Source: Planctomycetaceae bacterium | GTDB taxonomy: Bacteria; Planctomycetota; Planctomycetia; Planctomycetales; Planctomycetaceae | Assembly (NCBI GenBank): GCA_020638955.1 | Contig: JACKHO010000003.1 | Span: forward strand, 496,001-560,000 | Length of the DNA: 64,000 nt | Direction of reading: 5' to 3' | Part shown: piece after piece, positions 45,222-54,461 of the stretch | Layout: every line of letters starts with the position of its first letter | Position numbering within the stretch: the first letter of the stretch is position 1 | Notes under the pieces: model-generated | What the model saw: the letters and a program-made list of their open reading frames with translations, nothing else | Told to the model about the DNA's origin: nothing | The model's database searches: none | Translations under genes and position numbers: made by a program

Positions 45222-45619
45222 GTGGCTCATGCTTTCTGGGAACTCGCATGCGAATCTGCTTGATTTTTTTCTCATTATTGTTGGTCGGCTGCGGTGGAAT
45301 GTCCAGTAATGGATTGCCACCCATGCCCGAGTCCACAGCTTCGCTCGGCAATTTGACGGACGCCAAACAAGGATTCGTCACCAAGATTACAAAGTCCGGT
45401 GAAGATTTCGGTCCCCCCGAAACGCCAATCGCGTACTTCGACCTGATTCACTACGACTCACCAGTCGGTAAGTTGGCTGCTTACGTCTCGAAGGATCGAG
45501 GCGACGGAGAAAAGCACCCTGCAATCGTATGGATTACTGGGGGAGACAATAACTCGATTGGTGACGTCTGGACACCCATGGGATATGACAATGATCAAGG
45601 AGCAAGTGCATTCCGCGAA

Positions 45620-47186
45620 CAGGCTGTGAATTTATGTCGTGGAGGGAATTCTTTTCGATACCGGCGGGTCATTTTTTGAGTGACCGGGGTGAGTCGTGTC
45701 TAGTTGTGAGTTTTGGCCGAGTTTTTCTTTGCTGGATGTTTCAGGCAGGCGGTGCCAGCCGGTCCAGTTGAGACGTTCAGGGCTACGAAAGTTGTGTTTG
45801 GCCAGGTGATCCTCGATTATGCCGGCGAGGAGAGTGCCAACATCCGTTGAAAGTTGTGGGCCAGGGCGTGAAGCAGGCTCACGGCTTTGGCTTTGAACAG
45901 ACCTCGCACTCGAAATTGATTTAAGCCACGGTTGCGACAACCGGCATTGGGAAACTCCGCGGTTGCTGTGCGCTGTTTGTAGATCGTTTGGGCGACTTCG
46001 GTCCCCATGCGAGACCGCCAGTTCTTGACCTCCTCACTGTCTCCTTTGATGGGGGCGAATGGGTCAATTCCTTTGGCCCGTTTCTGCTCCTGTTCCATGA
46101 TTGGGAGATACGTCGTCATACCAGCTCGTTCCAGAACGGTGATGTCTTCGAGATTGACAAAGCCCCCATCTGCCAGATACTCGTCGGGACGTTTGCCGTA
46201 TCGCTTTTGTATTTGATCGGCCATCGGTTTCATCTGGCCGCCATCGGTTCCTGCGTTGACCACGTCCACCCCGACGATCACCAGCGAATCGGTTGCGGTC
46301 GCAAATTGCACATTGTAAGCGGGACGAAAACCTCCATCGCCCATCTTCATCTTGCGGGCTTGTGCATCAGTCATCGAAGCACGAGCGTTTTCGCCAGACC
46401 CTTTCTTACGTCGCTCCATCTTGGGAACCAGCGACTCCCGTTCGGCCAGTGCTGCTTCGATACGTTCCTTGCGGTCGCGTGCAGCACGCTCTCTTGCAGC
46501 ACGCACACGGCGGTCTTCGCTTCCCGACTCAGCTTCGCGTTGAAGTTCTTCCAGGTGCTCTTGGGCTTCCTTCAGGCATTCCTGCAATGTTGCGTGACGT
46601 CGAAACGACGCACTCCCCGCCGAAGCTCGTACCCGCATGCCATCCTGAGCCACACGTGTGAGTTCGACCAACCCCTGATGCAAGAGCGTCGCCACGCTTT
46701 GCGTCAGCAGTCCATCCAGAACCTCGACGTGTTCCACGCGAAAGTCTGCCAACGTGTGGTAATTGACCGTGACACCACCGCACAGCCACAAATACCCCAA
46801 ATGCTCCTTGCACAGCTTGTCCAGACGCCGTGCCGAACTGAATCCATCAATTGTGGCCAGCAGCCACAATGCCAGCAGAATCTTCGGATCAATCGGATTT
46901 CGACCAGGACCATGCTCATGGGCCTGAATCTTTTTATACAACTCTTTCAAATCAAGCGCTTCCACATACGCCCAAATCAACCGGGCCGTGTGATCCTCCG
47001 GCAGAAGTTGATCCAACGACAACGGTCGCCACTCGATTTGCCGCCGTTCGGCTCGCTGATACCGAACGGCAGGATCCTTCGCAGTCTGTTCCATAACGAC
47101 TCCCAAACCGAAACACCAATCTTCAGTCACGACCCGAGGGAGTCTAATTCGTTCTGCAAAACCACCAAACAAAAATTCACAGCCTG
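45620..47186 (-). mobile_element. IS1182-family insertion sequence
   Basis: 1567 bp. Ends CAGGCTGTGAATTT and AAATTCACAGCCTG are inverted repeats (14 bp perfect, then imperfect). A 3-bp duplication GAA flanks it (45617-45619; 47187-47189). It contains one transposase gene on the minus strand and splits a hydrolase gene. Only one copy lies in the window. Confidence 0.9.
45817..47094 (-). CDS. IS1182-family transposase
   Basis: 425 residues from the ATG at 47094, which has GGGAG 5 bases upstream (a further ATG at 47172 would add 26 residues). The N-terminal DUF772-type part (DPKILLALWLLATIDGFSSA ... LCGGVTVNYHTLADFR) and the DDE core with AQDGMRVRA (first Asp), IVGVDVVNAGTDGGQM and YLADGGFVNLEDI (second Asp) are typical, as is the C-terminal RNRGLNQFRVRGLFKAKAVS. 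No disruption seen. Confidence 0.93.
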   Translation of the reverse strand: MEQTAKDPAVRYQRAERRQIEWRPLSLDQLLPEDHTARLIWAYVEALDLKELYKKIQAHEHGPGRNPIDPKILLALWLLATIDGFSSARRLDKLCKEHLGYLWLCGGVTVNYHTLADFRVEHVEVLDGLLTQSVATLLHQGLVELTRVAQDGMRVRASAGSASFRRHATLQECLKEAQEHLEELQREAESGSEDRRVRAARERAARDRKERIEAALAERESLVPKMERRKKGSGENARASMTDAQARKMKMGDGGFRPAYNVQFATATDSLVIVGVDVVNAGTDGGQMKPMADQIQKRYGKRPDEYLADGGFVNLEDITVLERAGMTTYLPIMEQEQKRAKGIDPFAPIKGDSEEVKNWRSRMGTEVAQTIYKQRTATAEFPNAGCRNRGLNQFRVRGLFKAKAVSLLHALAHNFQRMLALSSPA

Positions 47187-47912
47187 GAAGCGGGATTTGT
47201 CATGATGTTTCCCTCGCAGCGCGGAGGGAACGACAATCCTGGCCAGCGCGAAGGCTTCCTCGGAGAAGTCGAAGACATTCTCGCCGCGACCGATTATTTG
47301 GCCACATTGCCAAATGTCGATCCCGAACAAATCTACCTGGGCGGTCACAGCACCGGAGGAACACTGGCCATGCTGGTCGGAGAGTCGACCGACCGCTATC
47401 GCGCTATCTTCGCACTCGGACCCGTTGCCGGTGCCGGCCAATATGGAGGAGACTACGTTTATTGCAACGTCCGCGACGACGAAGAAATGAAGTTCCGTTC
47501 ACCAATCATGTGGATGCACTGCGTTAAAACTCCCATGTATGTGTTCGAGGGAGCCGAATTCGGAAACTGGGACGCCATTCAAACGATGGACCGGCGAAAT
47601 AAGAATCCCAACATTCAGTTCTTCCGGGTTCCCAATCATGACCACTTCACTGTGATTTACCCGGTGACAAGAATGCTGACCCAACAAATCCGGGAAGGAC
47701 AAATCAACATCACACCAGGGATGCTCGAAAAACTACGCTGAGCGCGCCTTTGAACCGGCGGATGTGGCACTTCATTGAATTGCAAACCCCCCTTTGATAA
47801 CTCTATCGCGCACGACGAGTCTCTGAGTGTCGGCAGACGTGCCTGTTGAATTCAATTCCGTACTGGCACGTTTGACCTCAAAGTTTGGTTTCCACCCCGG
47901 GGGATTCATGAA

Positions 47913-48638
47913 TTGGCAACTCTCAACGTAGATGTACCACGTTTCTATTGCCTGCTCCGCAAAGAGTTTCTCTACGACGGCACGGCACACCATGGTGAAT
48001 TTGTCAAAGTGTGCGTGTTCGGAGCAGCCTCCATTTATGGTCGGGCTCTCGGATTTCATGTGCTGACGGAAAATGGCGCCGTCATTTGGCGTTTGCCCAT
48101 TCACTCCTTGTGCCACAAGGAAGATGCACCAGTTCAGCCACTGGACTGGCTGCAGTTCTGGGACTGCTTCAGTTACGACATCTCCTGCATCGCGTTCGAC
48201 CGACTCGCCAACTGCCGCGTGCGAGTGCGCTTGCGAGATGGGTCCTCTGAGGGAGGCCAGTACATGTTCACACTGGACTGGTACGGCGGAGAAGATGCGG
48301 AAGAAGCTGGCGATGGTGGCCACAAGTGTGCTCATGTCATTGCACTCGACAATGGAAACTTTGCTGTCCAGCCAAACAACCGCGTGCAATGGTTCTGCCC
48401 TGCCTTCGTCACACCCTGGACCAAAAAGCCCGATTACCTGACAAACACCAGCGTCTGGAAAGTGGAACGTGAAACCGAGACAACCGACGGATTCTTCTAC
48501 GACGACGTTGCCCGCGCCTCGCAACCAAGCCAAGTTCGCCTGTATGCCAAGGGACTTCGCGTGGGAGGGAACTCGCCGGTCGCTCCCGAAAGCAACGGTC
48601 AACCACTCGGCACCGTAAATCCCGAGACGGATCACTAA
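47913..48638 (+). CDS. Hypothetical protein
   Basis: No family recognised. It reads from a TTG at 47913 with a GGGGGA purine site about 9 bases upstream; an overlapping ATG is in a different frame that stops at once. The 241 residues include a rich aromatic segment (LPIHSLCHKEDAPVQPLDWL ... LQFWDCFSYDISCIAFDRL) and a C-terminal low-complexity tail. No signal peptide. It is convergent with the LRR gene, 28 bp apart. Coding status is supported by length and codon use only. Confidence 0.55.
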   Translation: MATLNVDVPRFYCLLRKEFLYDGTAHHGEFVKVCVFGAASIYGRALGFHVLTENGAVIWRLPIHSLCHKEDAPVQPLDWLQFWDCFSYDISCIAFDRLANCRVRVRLRDGSSEGGQYMFTLDWYGGEDAEEAGDGGHKCAHVIALDNGNFAVQPNNRVQWFCPAFVTPWTKKPDYLTNTSVWKVERETETTDGFFYDDVARASQPSQVRLYAKGLRVGGNSPVAPESNGQPLGTVNPETDH

Positions 48639-48666
48639 GAATGTTCAGCAGTCTTGTCCGTTTGGG

Positions 48667-49698
48667 TCAGTCGAGAATCCCGGCTGACGTGACAATGACC
48701 GTGCGCTGCTGAATGGCGATTTCGGCGTAGAGTCCCTGATCTTTACCGTTGATCTTCCAGTCCCACTCAGCCCTCCAGCGCATTCGCTGGAGTTCGTCGT
48801 CTTTGCGAGTTGCGGGCCGCCGGACGACCGAGCGCGTAGAAAAGTCTCCTGTGCGCGGCAGGTTCAGGCCGAAACAAGTCATCATCGCCGCGTCGTCGTG
48901 CGATTCCTGACTAATGCGGTTTACAAATTCGCGTGCCGTGAGTTCATCACTGGCCATCCACTGCATCCGTTCGAGTTGCCCGAGTTGGTCGATGCCATCT
49001 TTCGTCGCAGCCGTGTCGCCAAGTGTAATGCAACGCAAGAGTGGGAGTGTCGCCAACGCGCGGAGAACGGAGTCTCCAACTCCTGTCTCTGTCAATTTGA
49101 TGGATGTGAGACTTGTCAGTGCTTTGAACGATTCCGCGCTCTCGTCGGTGAGTTTCGTCCGAGCTAAGTCCAAATGCTGCAAAACAGGCAGCGCCGCCAA
49201 CTGGGAAAAGGCCTTGTCCGTAATGGCCGTGTCACACAAATCCAGATGAGTCAGCGACTTCATTTGAGCAATATGAACTGCGCCCGCATCAGTGATTTTG
49301 GTGTCCGTTAACGACAGCCTTTCCAAACGAGGCAGACTGGTGAGTGGCTCCAAATCGGCATCGCTGACATTTGTGTTGGCAATGTCCAACACCCTGAGTC
49401 GTTTGAATTCCGCAATAGTCTGCGTGTCGCCCGACTCCAAGGCAACTCCGCGCAAATCCAGTGCGACAATTTCACCTGCGTCATTCAGAGTCTGACGGCT
49501 TCGACGGCCAAATGGATTTCGTCGTGGGCCAAATGGGTTTCCTGGCGGAGTTTCGACCCGCAGCAGGAATCGTTTCGCGGCATCGCTGAGAACGCGTGCA
49601 GGCACTTCATCATTACTCGTCGCGGGTGTGTCGCCCCATGCCAGAAGAATTGCCAGTACAAGTAAAACCAGGGGAGTGGTATATAACGGTCGTTGCAT
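48667..49698 (-). CDS. Exported leucine-rich-repeat protein
   Basis: The ATG at 49698 begins a signal peptide (TTPLVLLVLAILLAWGD). The mature protein has LRR units of the bacterial/planctomycete kind, for example LRVLDIANTNVSDADLEPLT, LERLSLTDTKITDAGAVHIA and LQHLDLARTKLTDESAESFK, about six in all, followed by a C-terminal domain without repeats. LRRs bind proteins or surfaces. A frame extends 67 codons further upstream with no likely start or signal. About 343 residues. Function unknown. Confidence 0.85.
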   Translation of the reverse strand: MQRPLYTTPLVLLVLAILLAWGDTPATSNDEVPARVLSDAAKRFLLRVETPPGNPFGPRRNPFGRRSRQTLNDAGEIVALDLRGVALESGDTQTIAEFKRLRVLDIANTNVSDADLEPLTSLPRLERLSLTDTKITDAGAVHIAQMKSLTHLDLCDTAITDKAFSQLAALPVLQHLDLARTKLTDESAESFKALTSLTSIKLTETGVGDSVLRALATLPLLRCITLGDTAATKDGIDQLGQLERMQWMASDELTAREFVNRISQESHDDAAMMTCFGLNLPRTGDFSTRSVVRRPATRKDDELQRMRWRAEWDWKINGKDQGLYAEIAIQQRTVIVTSAGILD

Positions 49699-50014
49699 TG
49701 CGGGCCTGCACAGTATGTTCCCTGTAGGGAAACTCTTGGCCTTCGTGAATTCGGGTGACCTGAAGATACTCCTCGTGGCACCTGTCTGCAATTCGTGGTC
49801 ACATCCGCAGAACGCGCCGTTGCGTCTCATGGGTCTGCTCCGCCCGTTGCCGAATGAGATTGGGTGCATACATTCATGGGACGGTATGTCGGTACGCATG
49901 AGTAACCGATGGGAGATGGCGCTTTGAACGAACCATAATCTGAGATACGATATCCCTCAGTTGCAAACCAAGAATCGACATCGAGAATTGAGAAAAACAC
50001 AGGCTGGGTGATTG
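49699..50014. other. Intergenic region between divergent genes
   Basis: About 316 bp, with both promoters presumed. A 14-base palindrome TTCCCTGTAGGGAA (49718-49731) lies 20 bp upstream of the LRR start on the minus strand. No gene is supported. Confidence 0.4.
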
Positions 50015-50302
50015 ATGAATGACTCTGGTTCCTCGTGGCTGATGGCCGTTGTCGTCTTTATTGTTTCATTCATCGTATTCGCCTTTGCATTGTCTTGGTT
50101 GAATTCGGGGCACGAGCTGGTCGTCAGCCTGTCATTTGCTGCTGTCGCCGCCTATGACCTCTATGGTCGACTCAGCGTTGCAGGTGAAATGGAGGCTTTG
50201 CTTTCACCTGAAGCGGGCCTTTCCATTCGCAACATGCCGGGCTGGCTATTGAGCGTCGCCATGTCAGTCATTTTTGTGTGTTTCTATTTTCGCCTTGTGT
50301 GA
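50015..50302 (+). CDS. Small membrane protein
   Basis: 95 residues from ATG 50015. Three hydrophobic segments (AVVVFIVSFIVFAFALSWL; VVSLSFAAVAAYDLYG; GWLLSVAMSVIFVCFYFRLV). No family recognised. It is the last gene before the tmRNA gene and, like its upstream neighbours, part of the chromosomal backbone. Confidence 0.55.
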   Translation: MNDSGSSWLMAVVVFIVSFIVFAFALSWLNSGHELVVSLSFAAVAAYDLYGRLSVAGEMEALLSPEAGLSIRNMPGWLLSVAMSVIFVCFYFRLV

Positions 50303-50434
50303 TTGGAATCGCATCACATTTCACGCCACAGGTCCCGAGATTTCGAGAAACTTGCCAGCATCTACTCTTGATTTCGAATCCCTCCAACCGAATACTTACT
50401 GCTGAGCTTCGATTTCGAAGTTCAAGCCACATTC

Positions 50435-50789
<355 letters not shown>

Positions 50790-50792
50790 TCA

Positions 50793-50828
50793 AAGCCGAC
50801 TGGCGAGAAATCGCAAGTCGGCTTTTTT
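50793..50828 (+). terminator. Intrinsic terminator of ssrA
   Basis: AAGCCGACT and AGTCGGCTT form a perfect 9-bp stem around 14 bases, with a T-run overlapping the second arm and continuing to 50828. It begins 4 bp after the tmRNA 3' end. Confidence 0.85.
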
Positions 50829-50880
50829 CATGGATTTGCGTAAAAATACATTGTTTTAAAGGTGCTTTTGCCTTTGGAGA

Positions 50881-50965
50881 GGGTGCCACAAGGGGTGCCA
50901 CAGTGTTGTCTTTGGGGTGCCACAAGCGTATGCTTGAGTCATTGTAGTGGATGGCTGTGGCACCC
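50881..50965. repeat. Four copies of GGGTGCCACA beside the integrase gene
   Basis: Direct copies at 50881-50890, 50893-50902 and 50915-50924, and an inverted copy (TGTGGCACCC) at 50956-50965. They lie between the probable attL and the integrase-like gene, where arm-type or excisionase sites usually lie. The motif does not recur nearby. Confidence 0.6.
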
Positions 50966-50979
50966 CTTGGAGACCTCTG

Positions 50980-52653
50980 GTGAGCGTCGAAACTCGAAGT
51001 TCAAAACTTCCCAACCGCAACGCAAAAGGCCAATGTCCGGTGAAGGTCGGTTCACGCACCGACAACCGGGTCTTCAAATTCTCTCGTTCAGTTTCCGACA
51101 AAGAAGTCGAGCAGCGACGTGAACGCCTTAAGGAAGTTTTCGAAGCCTGCGGTGGCTGGAACGATCTCTCGAATTTCATCGCCGAACACGTCAGAAAAGG
51201 TGCCGTTCCTGTACCTCTGCCGGACAAAGAACTGTGCGGAATTCTTGGAGTCCAATACGATGGTTGGGTCCATTGGCGTTCAGTGCTGGTGAGCAGACTG
51301 CCGACGATCCCGTGGGCCAGCTTGGGTGAGTCCACTATTAACCAAGGCGTACTTGGAGCCATTCGACATTTAGCGATGGGGCGGCTGAACGAGGCTGCGG
51401 AAACCATTGCTGGGGTTGACCGCACTCCACACAAAGTTGTGGCTCCGATTCGGGGTTCGCTCCACGAGGGCCTCAAAGCTTACCAGTTGCACGCCGAGCT
51501 AGAAGACCCCACAAACTACGACAGACATGGGAAGATTCGGCAACTCCTTGAACGTCATCCCGATCAACCTCTTGCAATGCTGGGAATTGACGCCTGCCGA
51601 GACCTTTACTTGTATTGGCGACAGCGACCGCCTCGGCACGACGGAAAAGGCCAATACACCAGTAAACGTAGTCGGGAGCAACTGGCAGAGTTGATCCGCT
51701 TTCTTGAATGGCTGCATCTCAGTGAGGACTTCGACTGGCGAGAGCCTGAAGATTTCCACCGTCTGGATCGCTCGATCTTCAAAGACGTGAAGAGTCGCAA
51801 AAGTATCCTCCAGAGCAAAATGCCGATCTTCAAGATCGATGATCTTGCCAATCTGGTTCGAAATGCAGGTATGCCAGAGAAGCTCTGGATCGTCTGGTGT
51901 CTCAACAATTCCCACGGGGCCGCAGAGGTAGGCCGAGTTCAGTGGGAGGACATCTACCTAAATCAAGACCATCCTTGGCGAGCCGAAGGATTGAACATCT
52001 GGGAAGGTGGGGACTGGACGGGATTTCTGCGCCCCAAAACCGATGTTCTCGGATGGTGGTTGTTGTGGCCGGAAACGGTTGAGCTACTGTTGAATTGGAA
52101 GGAGCAATGTCGTTCGATCTTTGGGCGTGAGGTTGCTCCCGACGACACGCTAATTGTGCGTGAAACTGGGGCACCGCTCTACGGCATGAACAAGAATGCT
52201 CAGAGTGCGTTCTACAACCAGTTCGACCGACTGAAGAAGCAATGTGAGCGTGTGGGTTTCCCGGTTGCAGACTTGCCACCGGGAACGCTACGGAACCAGT
52301 TCTCCGATTGGTGCGGCGGTGAAGAAGCTGATGCCACAGTCGCAAGTGTGGCGCTCGCTCACGGCATTCCGCACAAGGGAGATAAGCTCCTCTACAAGCA
52401 TTACGCCAACCGACCTTGGAAACGGCTCTTCGAGAAGCAGCGGGAGTTTCGGGAGTATTGCCGTCCCGTGCTGGACGCCATCAAGGAGAAGCCGCCGCTG
52501 CCGCCGAAGATGAGAGAGTTCTTGGAACTCTGGCCGACGCTATCTGGCAAACAAATGGAAAGAGTGAAAGCAGCGGCACGAGCATTGGAAGTCTCCAATA
52601 CGACCATCTACCGCTACCTCGAAAGGCTCCCCGAACTGAATATGGAGAGTTAG
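50980..52653 (+). CDS. Divergent tyrosine recombinase-like integrase
   Basis: The GTG at 50980 is preferred: GGAG lies 7 bases upstream. About 557 residues. The C-terminal half fits a phage-type tyrosine recombinase: DDTLIVRETGAPLYG, LPPGTLRNQFSDWCGG with the first catalytic Arg region, VALAHGIPHKGDKLLYKHYANRPW with a His and the Tyr nucleophile in HYANRPW. The RHRY set is partly altered, so it is a distant family member. The N-terminal 300 residues hold a SAM-like part (RQLAELIRFLEWLHLSEDFD). The C-terminal HTH-like stretch (EVSNTTIYRYLERLPELN) is an extra. Beside ssrA, it is the likely island integrase. Confidence 0.75.
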   Translation: MSVETRSSKLPNRNAKGQCPVKVGSRTDNRVFKFSRSVSDKEVEQRRERLKEVFEACGGWNDLSNFIAEHVRKGAVPVPLPDKELCGILGVQYDGWVHWRSVLVSRLPTIPWASLGESTINQGVLGAIRHLAMGRLNEAAETIAGVDRTPHKVVAPIRGSLHEGLKAYQLHAELEDPTNYDRHGKIRQLLERHPDQPLAMLGIDACRDLYLYWRQRPPRHDGKGQYTSKRSREQLAELIRFLEWLHLSEDFDWREPEDFHRLDRSIFKDVKSRKSILQSKMPIFKIDDLANLVRNAGMPEKLWIVWCLNNSHGAAEVGRVQWEDIYLNQDHPWRAEGLNIWEGGDWTGFLRPKTDVLGWWLLWPETVELLLNWKEQCRSIFGREVAPDDTLIVRETGAPLYGMNKNAQSAFYNQFDRLKKQCERVGFPVADLPPGTLRNQFSDWCGGEEADATVASVALAHGIPHKGDKLLYKHYANRPWKRLFEKQREFREYCRPVLDAIKEKPPLPPKMREFLELWPTLSGKQMERVKAAARALEVSNTTIYRYLERLPELNMES

Positions 52654-52843
52654 TGTCGGCATCGCAATGGCGGCTGCTGTGGTATTTGGACTCAATAGGC
52701 AGGAACAGTATCCGAGTGCGTTCGAGAGTAGCAGATGCCGCATGTGGAACTCCCATGCGGAGAGTCAAACGGAAATTGTCTGCTACTAATATCTCGTGTC
52801 GGCAATGTATGTGAGACATGAGGCTTTACCGTCATACTCACGA

Positions 52844-54007
52844 TTACTTCAGGTGCGCTTTGTAGAAGACGATGGCGAAGTCTTTCGCTGTCACCGTGCC
52901 GCCCGTTTTGTCCAACGCCTCCTGCCACTTTTTGCGAACGTACTCTGAGGCAGCGTCAGGATCGTTCTCATGGACCTTTTCAACGAACGTCGACCACTGG
53001 TCAGGGAAGTCCTGCTGGAGCGACTCAATGACTTCCTCCTCTGGTTCGGGGCTGACGGGTTGAGTTTCAGGTGCATCCGTTGAGGTGGACAGGTCGTTAC
53101 CCGCATTCAATCGGTAGAGTCGAAGAGCAGCTTCTTCGAGGCCCAGCTTCTCAATCTCATCAATGATCGCTTTTCTGGATTCGGGCTTCTCGGCTTCCCT
53201 TTGGAACTTATCTGCAAATCCCTCGCCAATTGCTTCGAGCGCCTTGAAAAAGTCTCGAAGCATCGGCTCATGAACGCCCCGTGCGTACTTCCAGTACAAC
53301 CTGTCCGCCGCCTCTTCTTCACCAAGAACATCGATGGCCTTCACCCAGTATTCCCTCATCGTGGTCGTGCCTTGGGAATAGGGGATAAGCCAGCGATCTT
53401 TGTCTTGGTCCAACTCCTTCTCGATTTCTTCGACGACAGACTCGCCGCTTTCCATCTGCCTCACCCGCTTCAGAAGTGCTGTCAGGTTGTTCTGCTCACG
53501 CTGCTTGATGAGTCGAGCGTGCTGGGATTCTGCCTCATCTTCGATGCTCTTCCAGAATGACCGCTCCTCCTTGCTGGCCAGTCCGACGAGATACATCTCG
53601 GCCAACTCGTGACCATCCGGCATCTGGCGAATCAGGTCGTAGACCTTGCGACACTTCACCAAAGCACAGCAAGCATCACGACACGCCTTCAGTTCCTTGT
53701 CGGCAAGTCTCTCGAACGGCGATCCCGCCAAGTCCTTCCATTCGTCCCTGATGGCGGTGGGGAGGTCAGTGAGGGGAGTCTCTCGCCAGAACTCCTTCGG
53801 GTGTGACAAACCCAAGAACGCCGCCAGCTTGGTGAGTTGTTCCTCATTGCGAACGTACAGCCTGTCGAGTCCGCCTTCGCACGCCCGACTCACCCACTTA
53901 AGGGGAATGTCACATTCGAGGGCCAGTTGCCGTGCGGAGAGTCCTTGGTCCTCCATCAATCGCAACATGTTGCTCTTGAATCGGTTGCGTCGTTCTACGG
54001 CATTCAT
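52844..54007 (-). CDS. XRE-like HTH regulator with long helical C-terminus
   Basis: 387 residues. The N-terminus (MLRLMEDQGLSARQLALECDIPLKWVSRAC) has the HTH of the XRE/Cro type, with a following LYVRNEEQLTKLAAFLGL segment. The remaining 300 residues are acidic, charged helices (EEIEKELDQDKDRWLIPYSQ), perhaps for dimers, and end with a small basic part. The start at ATG 54007 is one of two options; a GTG lies 18 bp upstream. It is transcribed divergently from the 54462 gene, and three direct repeats fill the space between, so it may bind them. Confidence 0.65.
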   Translation of the reverse strand: MNAVERRNRFKSNMLRLMEDQGLSARQLALECDIPLKWVSRACEGGLDRLYVRNEEQLTKLAAFLGLSHPKEFWRETPLTDLPTAIRDEWKDLAGSPFERLADKELKACRDACCALVKCRKVYDLIRQMPDGHELAEMYLVGLASKEERSFWKSIEDEAESQHARLIKQREQNNLTALLKRVRQMESGESVVEEIEKELDQDKDRWLIPYSQGTTTMREYWVKAIDVLGEEEAADRLYWKYARGVHEPMLRDFFKALEAIGEGFADKFQREAEKPESRKAIIDEIEKLGLEEAALRLYRLNAGNDLSTSTDAPETQPVSPEPEEEVIESLQQDFPDQWSTFVEKVHENDPDAASEYVRKKWQEALDKTGGTVTAKDFAIVFYKAHLK

Positions 54008-54057
54008 TTCCCAATCCAAGCCCACAAAGACGGTCAGTTCAACCCCATAATAGACGT

Positions 54058-54281
54058 TTCGTTAGGCACCTGCCATTAGCGGAAGAAACCAAATCGATTA
54101 TGAAAACCAATTCACGTCCAAAGAAGATGCCAAAGAGTGACCAAGAAGAGGGATTCGTTAGGCACCTGCTAGATCGACGAGAGACAGTCTCCAAAAGTAG
54201 ACGAGGTGGACATGGACAATTCACGCCCATGAAGCGGTGTTGTCCACAGCCAAGATATGAGTTTCGTTAAGCACCTGCTAG
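54058..54281 (+). repeat. Three direct repeats of TTCGTTAGGCACCTGCTAG
   Basis: Copies at about 54058-54079 (TTCGTTAGGCACCTGCCATTAG), 54154-54172 (TTCGTTAGGCACCTGCTAG) and 54263-54281 (TTCGTTAAGCACCTGCTAG); distances between starts 96 and 109 bp. They lie between the regulator gene and the plus-strand methyltransferase genes, as operators would. Confidence 0.65.
54100..54270 (+). CDS. Possible 56-residue basic protein
   Basis: ATG 54100, stop at 54268-54270. The product is highly basic (KTNSRPKKMPKSDQ, ... SKSRRGGHGQF). It overlaps copies 2 and 3 of the direct repeats, and the ribosome site (GGAAG) is weak and rather far. It may be a leader peptide or not be translated at all. Confidence 0.2.
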   Translation: MKTNSRPKKMPKSDQEEGFVRHLLDRRETVSKSRRGGHGQFTPMKRCCPQPRYEFR

Positions 54282-54308
54282 TCCGCCAGACCAACTATTC
54301 ATCACATC

Positions 54309-54322
54309 AAGAAAGGAGGTGA
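54309..54322 (+). promoter_or_regulatory. Orphan perfect Shine-Dalgarno match
   Basis: AAGAAAGGAGGTGA is complementary over 13 nt to the 3' end of 16S rRNA (AGAAAGGAGGTGA pairs with UCACCUCCUUUCU). No ATG or TTG with suitable spacing follows, so it is not an ordinary start site. Confidence 0.5.
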
Positions 54323-54390
54323 CACCGGAGAACAACGCACGGTCAGCAGGCGACCGTGCCGCACCTGAATGCCTGCAACGCAACTTTTGG

Positions 54391-54428
54391 AAACCCCGAC
54401 GTGCATTGGTGCGACGGGGTTTTGTTTT
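54391..54428 (+). terminator. Intrinsic terminator upstream of 54462 gene
   Basis: AAACCCCG and CGGGGTTT (8 bp) around 16 bases, then TTTGTTTTGT. The gene at 54462 begins 34 bp after it. It is preceded by CAACTTTTGG, matching the second terminator of this series. Confidence 0.65.
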
Positions 54429-54461
54429 GTCCTGACCTTTCTCAAACGAGGAGACCAACAC

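Larger units (their letters stand above)
45248..47741 (+). pseudogene. Secreted alpha/beta hydrolase gene split by IS1182-family element
   Basis: The frame starts at ATG 45248 with a lipoprotein signal (LLLVGC) and runs to the GAA codon at 45617-45619, where the IS (45620-47186) is inserted. It resumes at 47190 (GCG codon) in the same frame and ends at 47741. Removing the IS and one copy of the duplicated GAA gives a 307-residue prolyl-oligopeptidase-like hydrolase with a nucleophile elbow GHSTGG and C-terminal FFRVPNHDHFT with the catalytic His. Substrate is not known. The two fragments cannot make the whole enzyme as the sequence stands. Confidence 0.88.

Noticed and set aside
54050..54290. 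CRISPR array at the three direct repeats
   Set aside because: Only three repeats, spacer lengths of about 77-90 bp, repeats not palindromic, and no cas genes.
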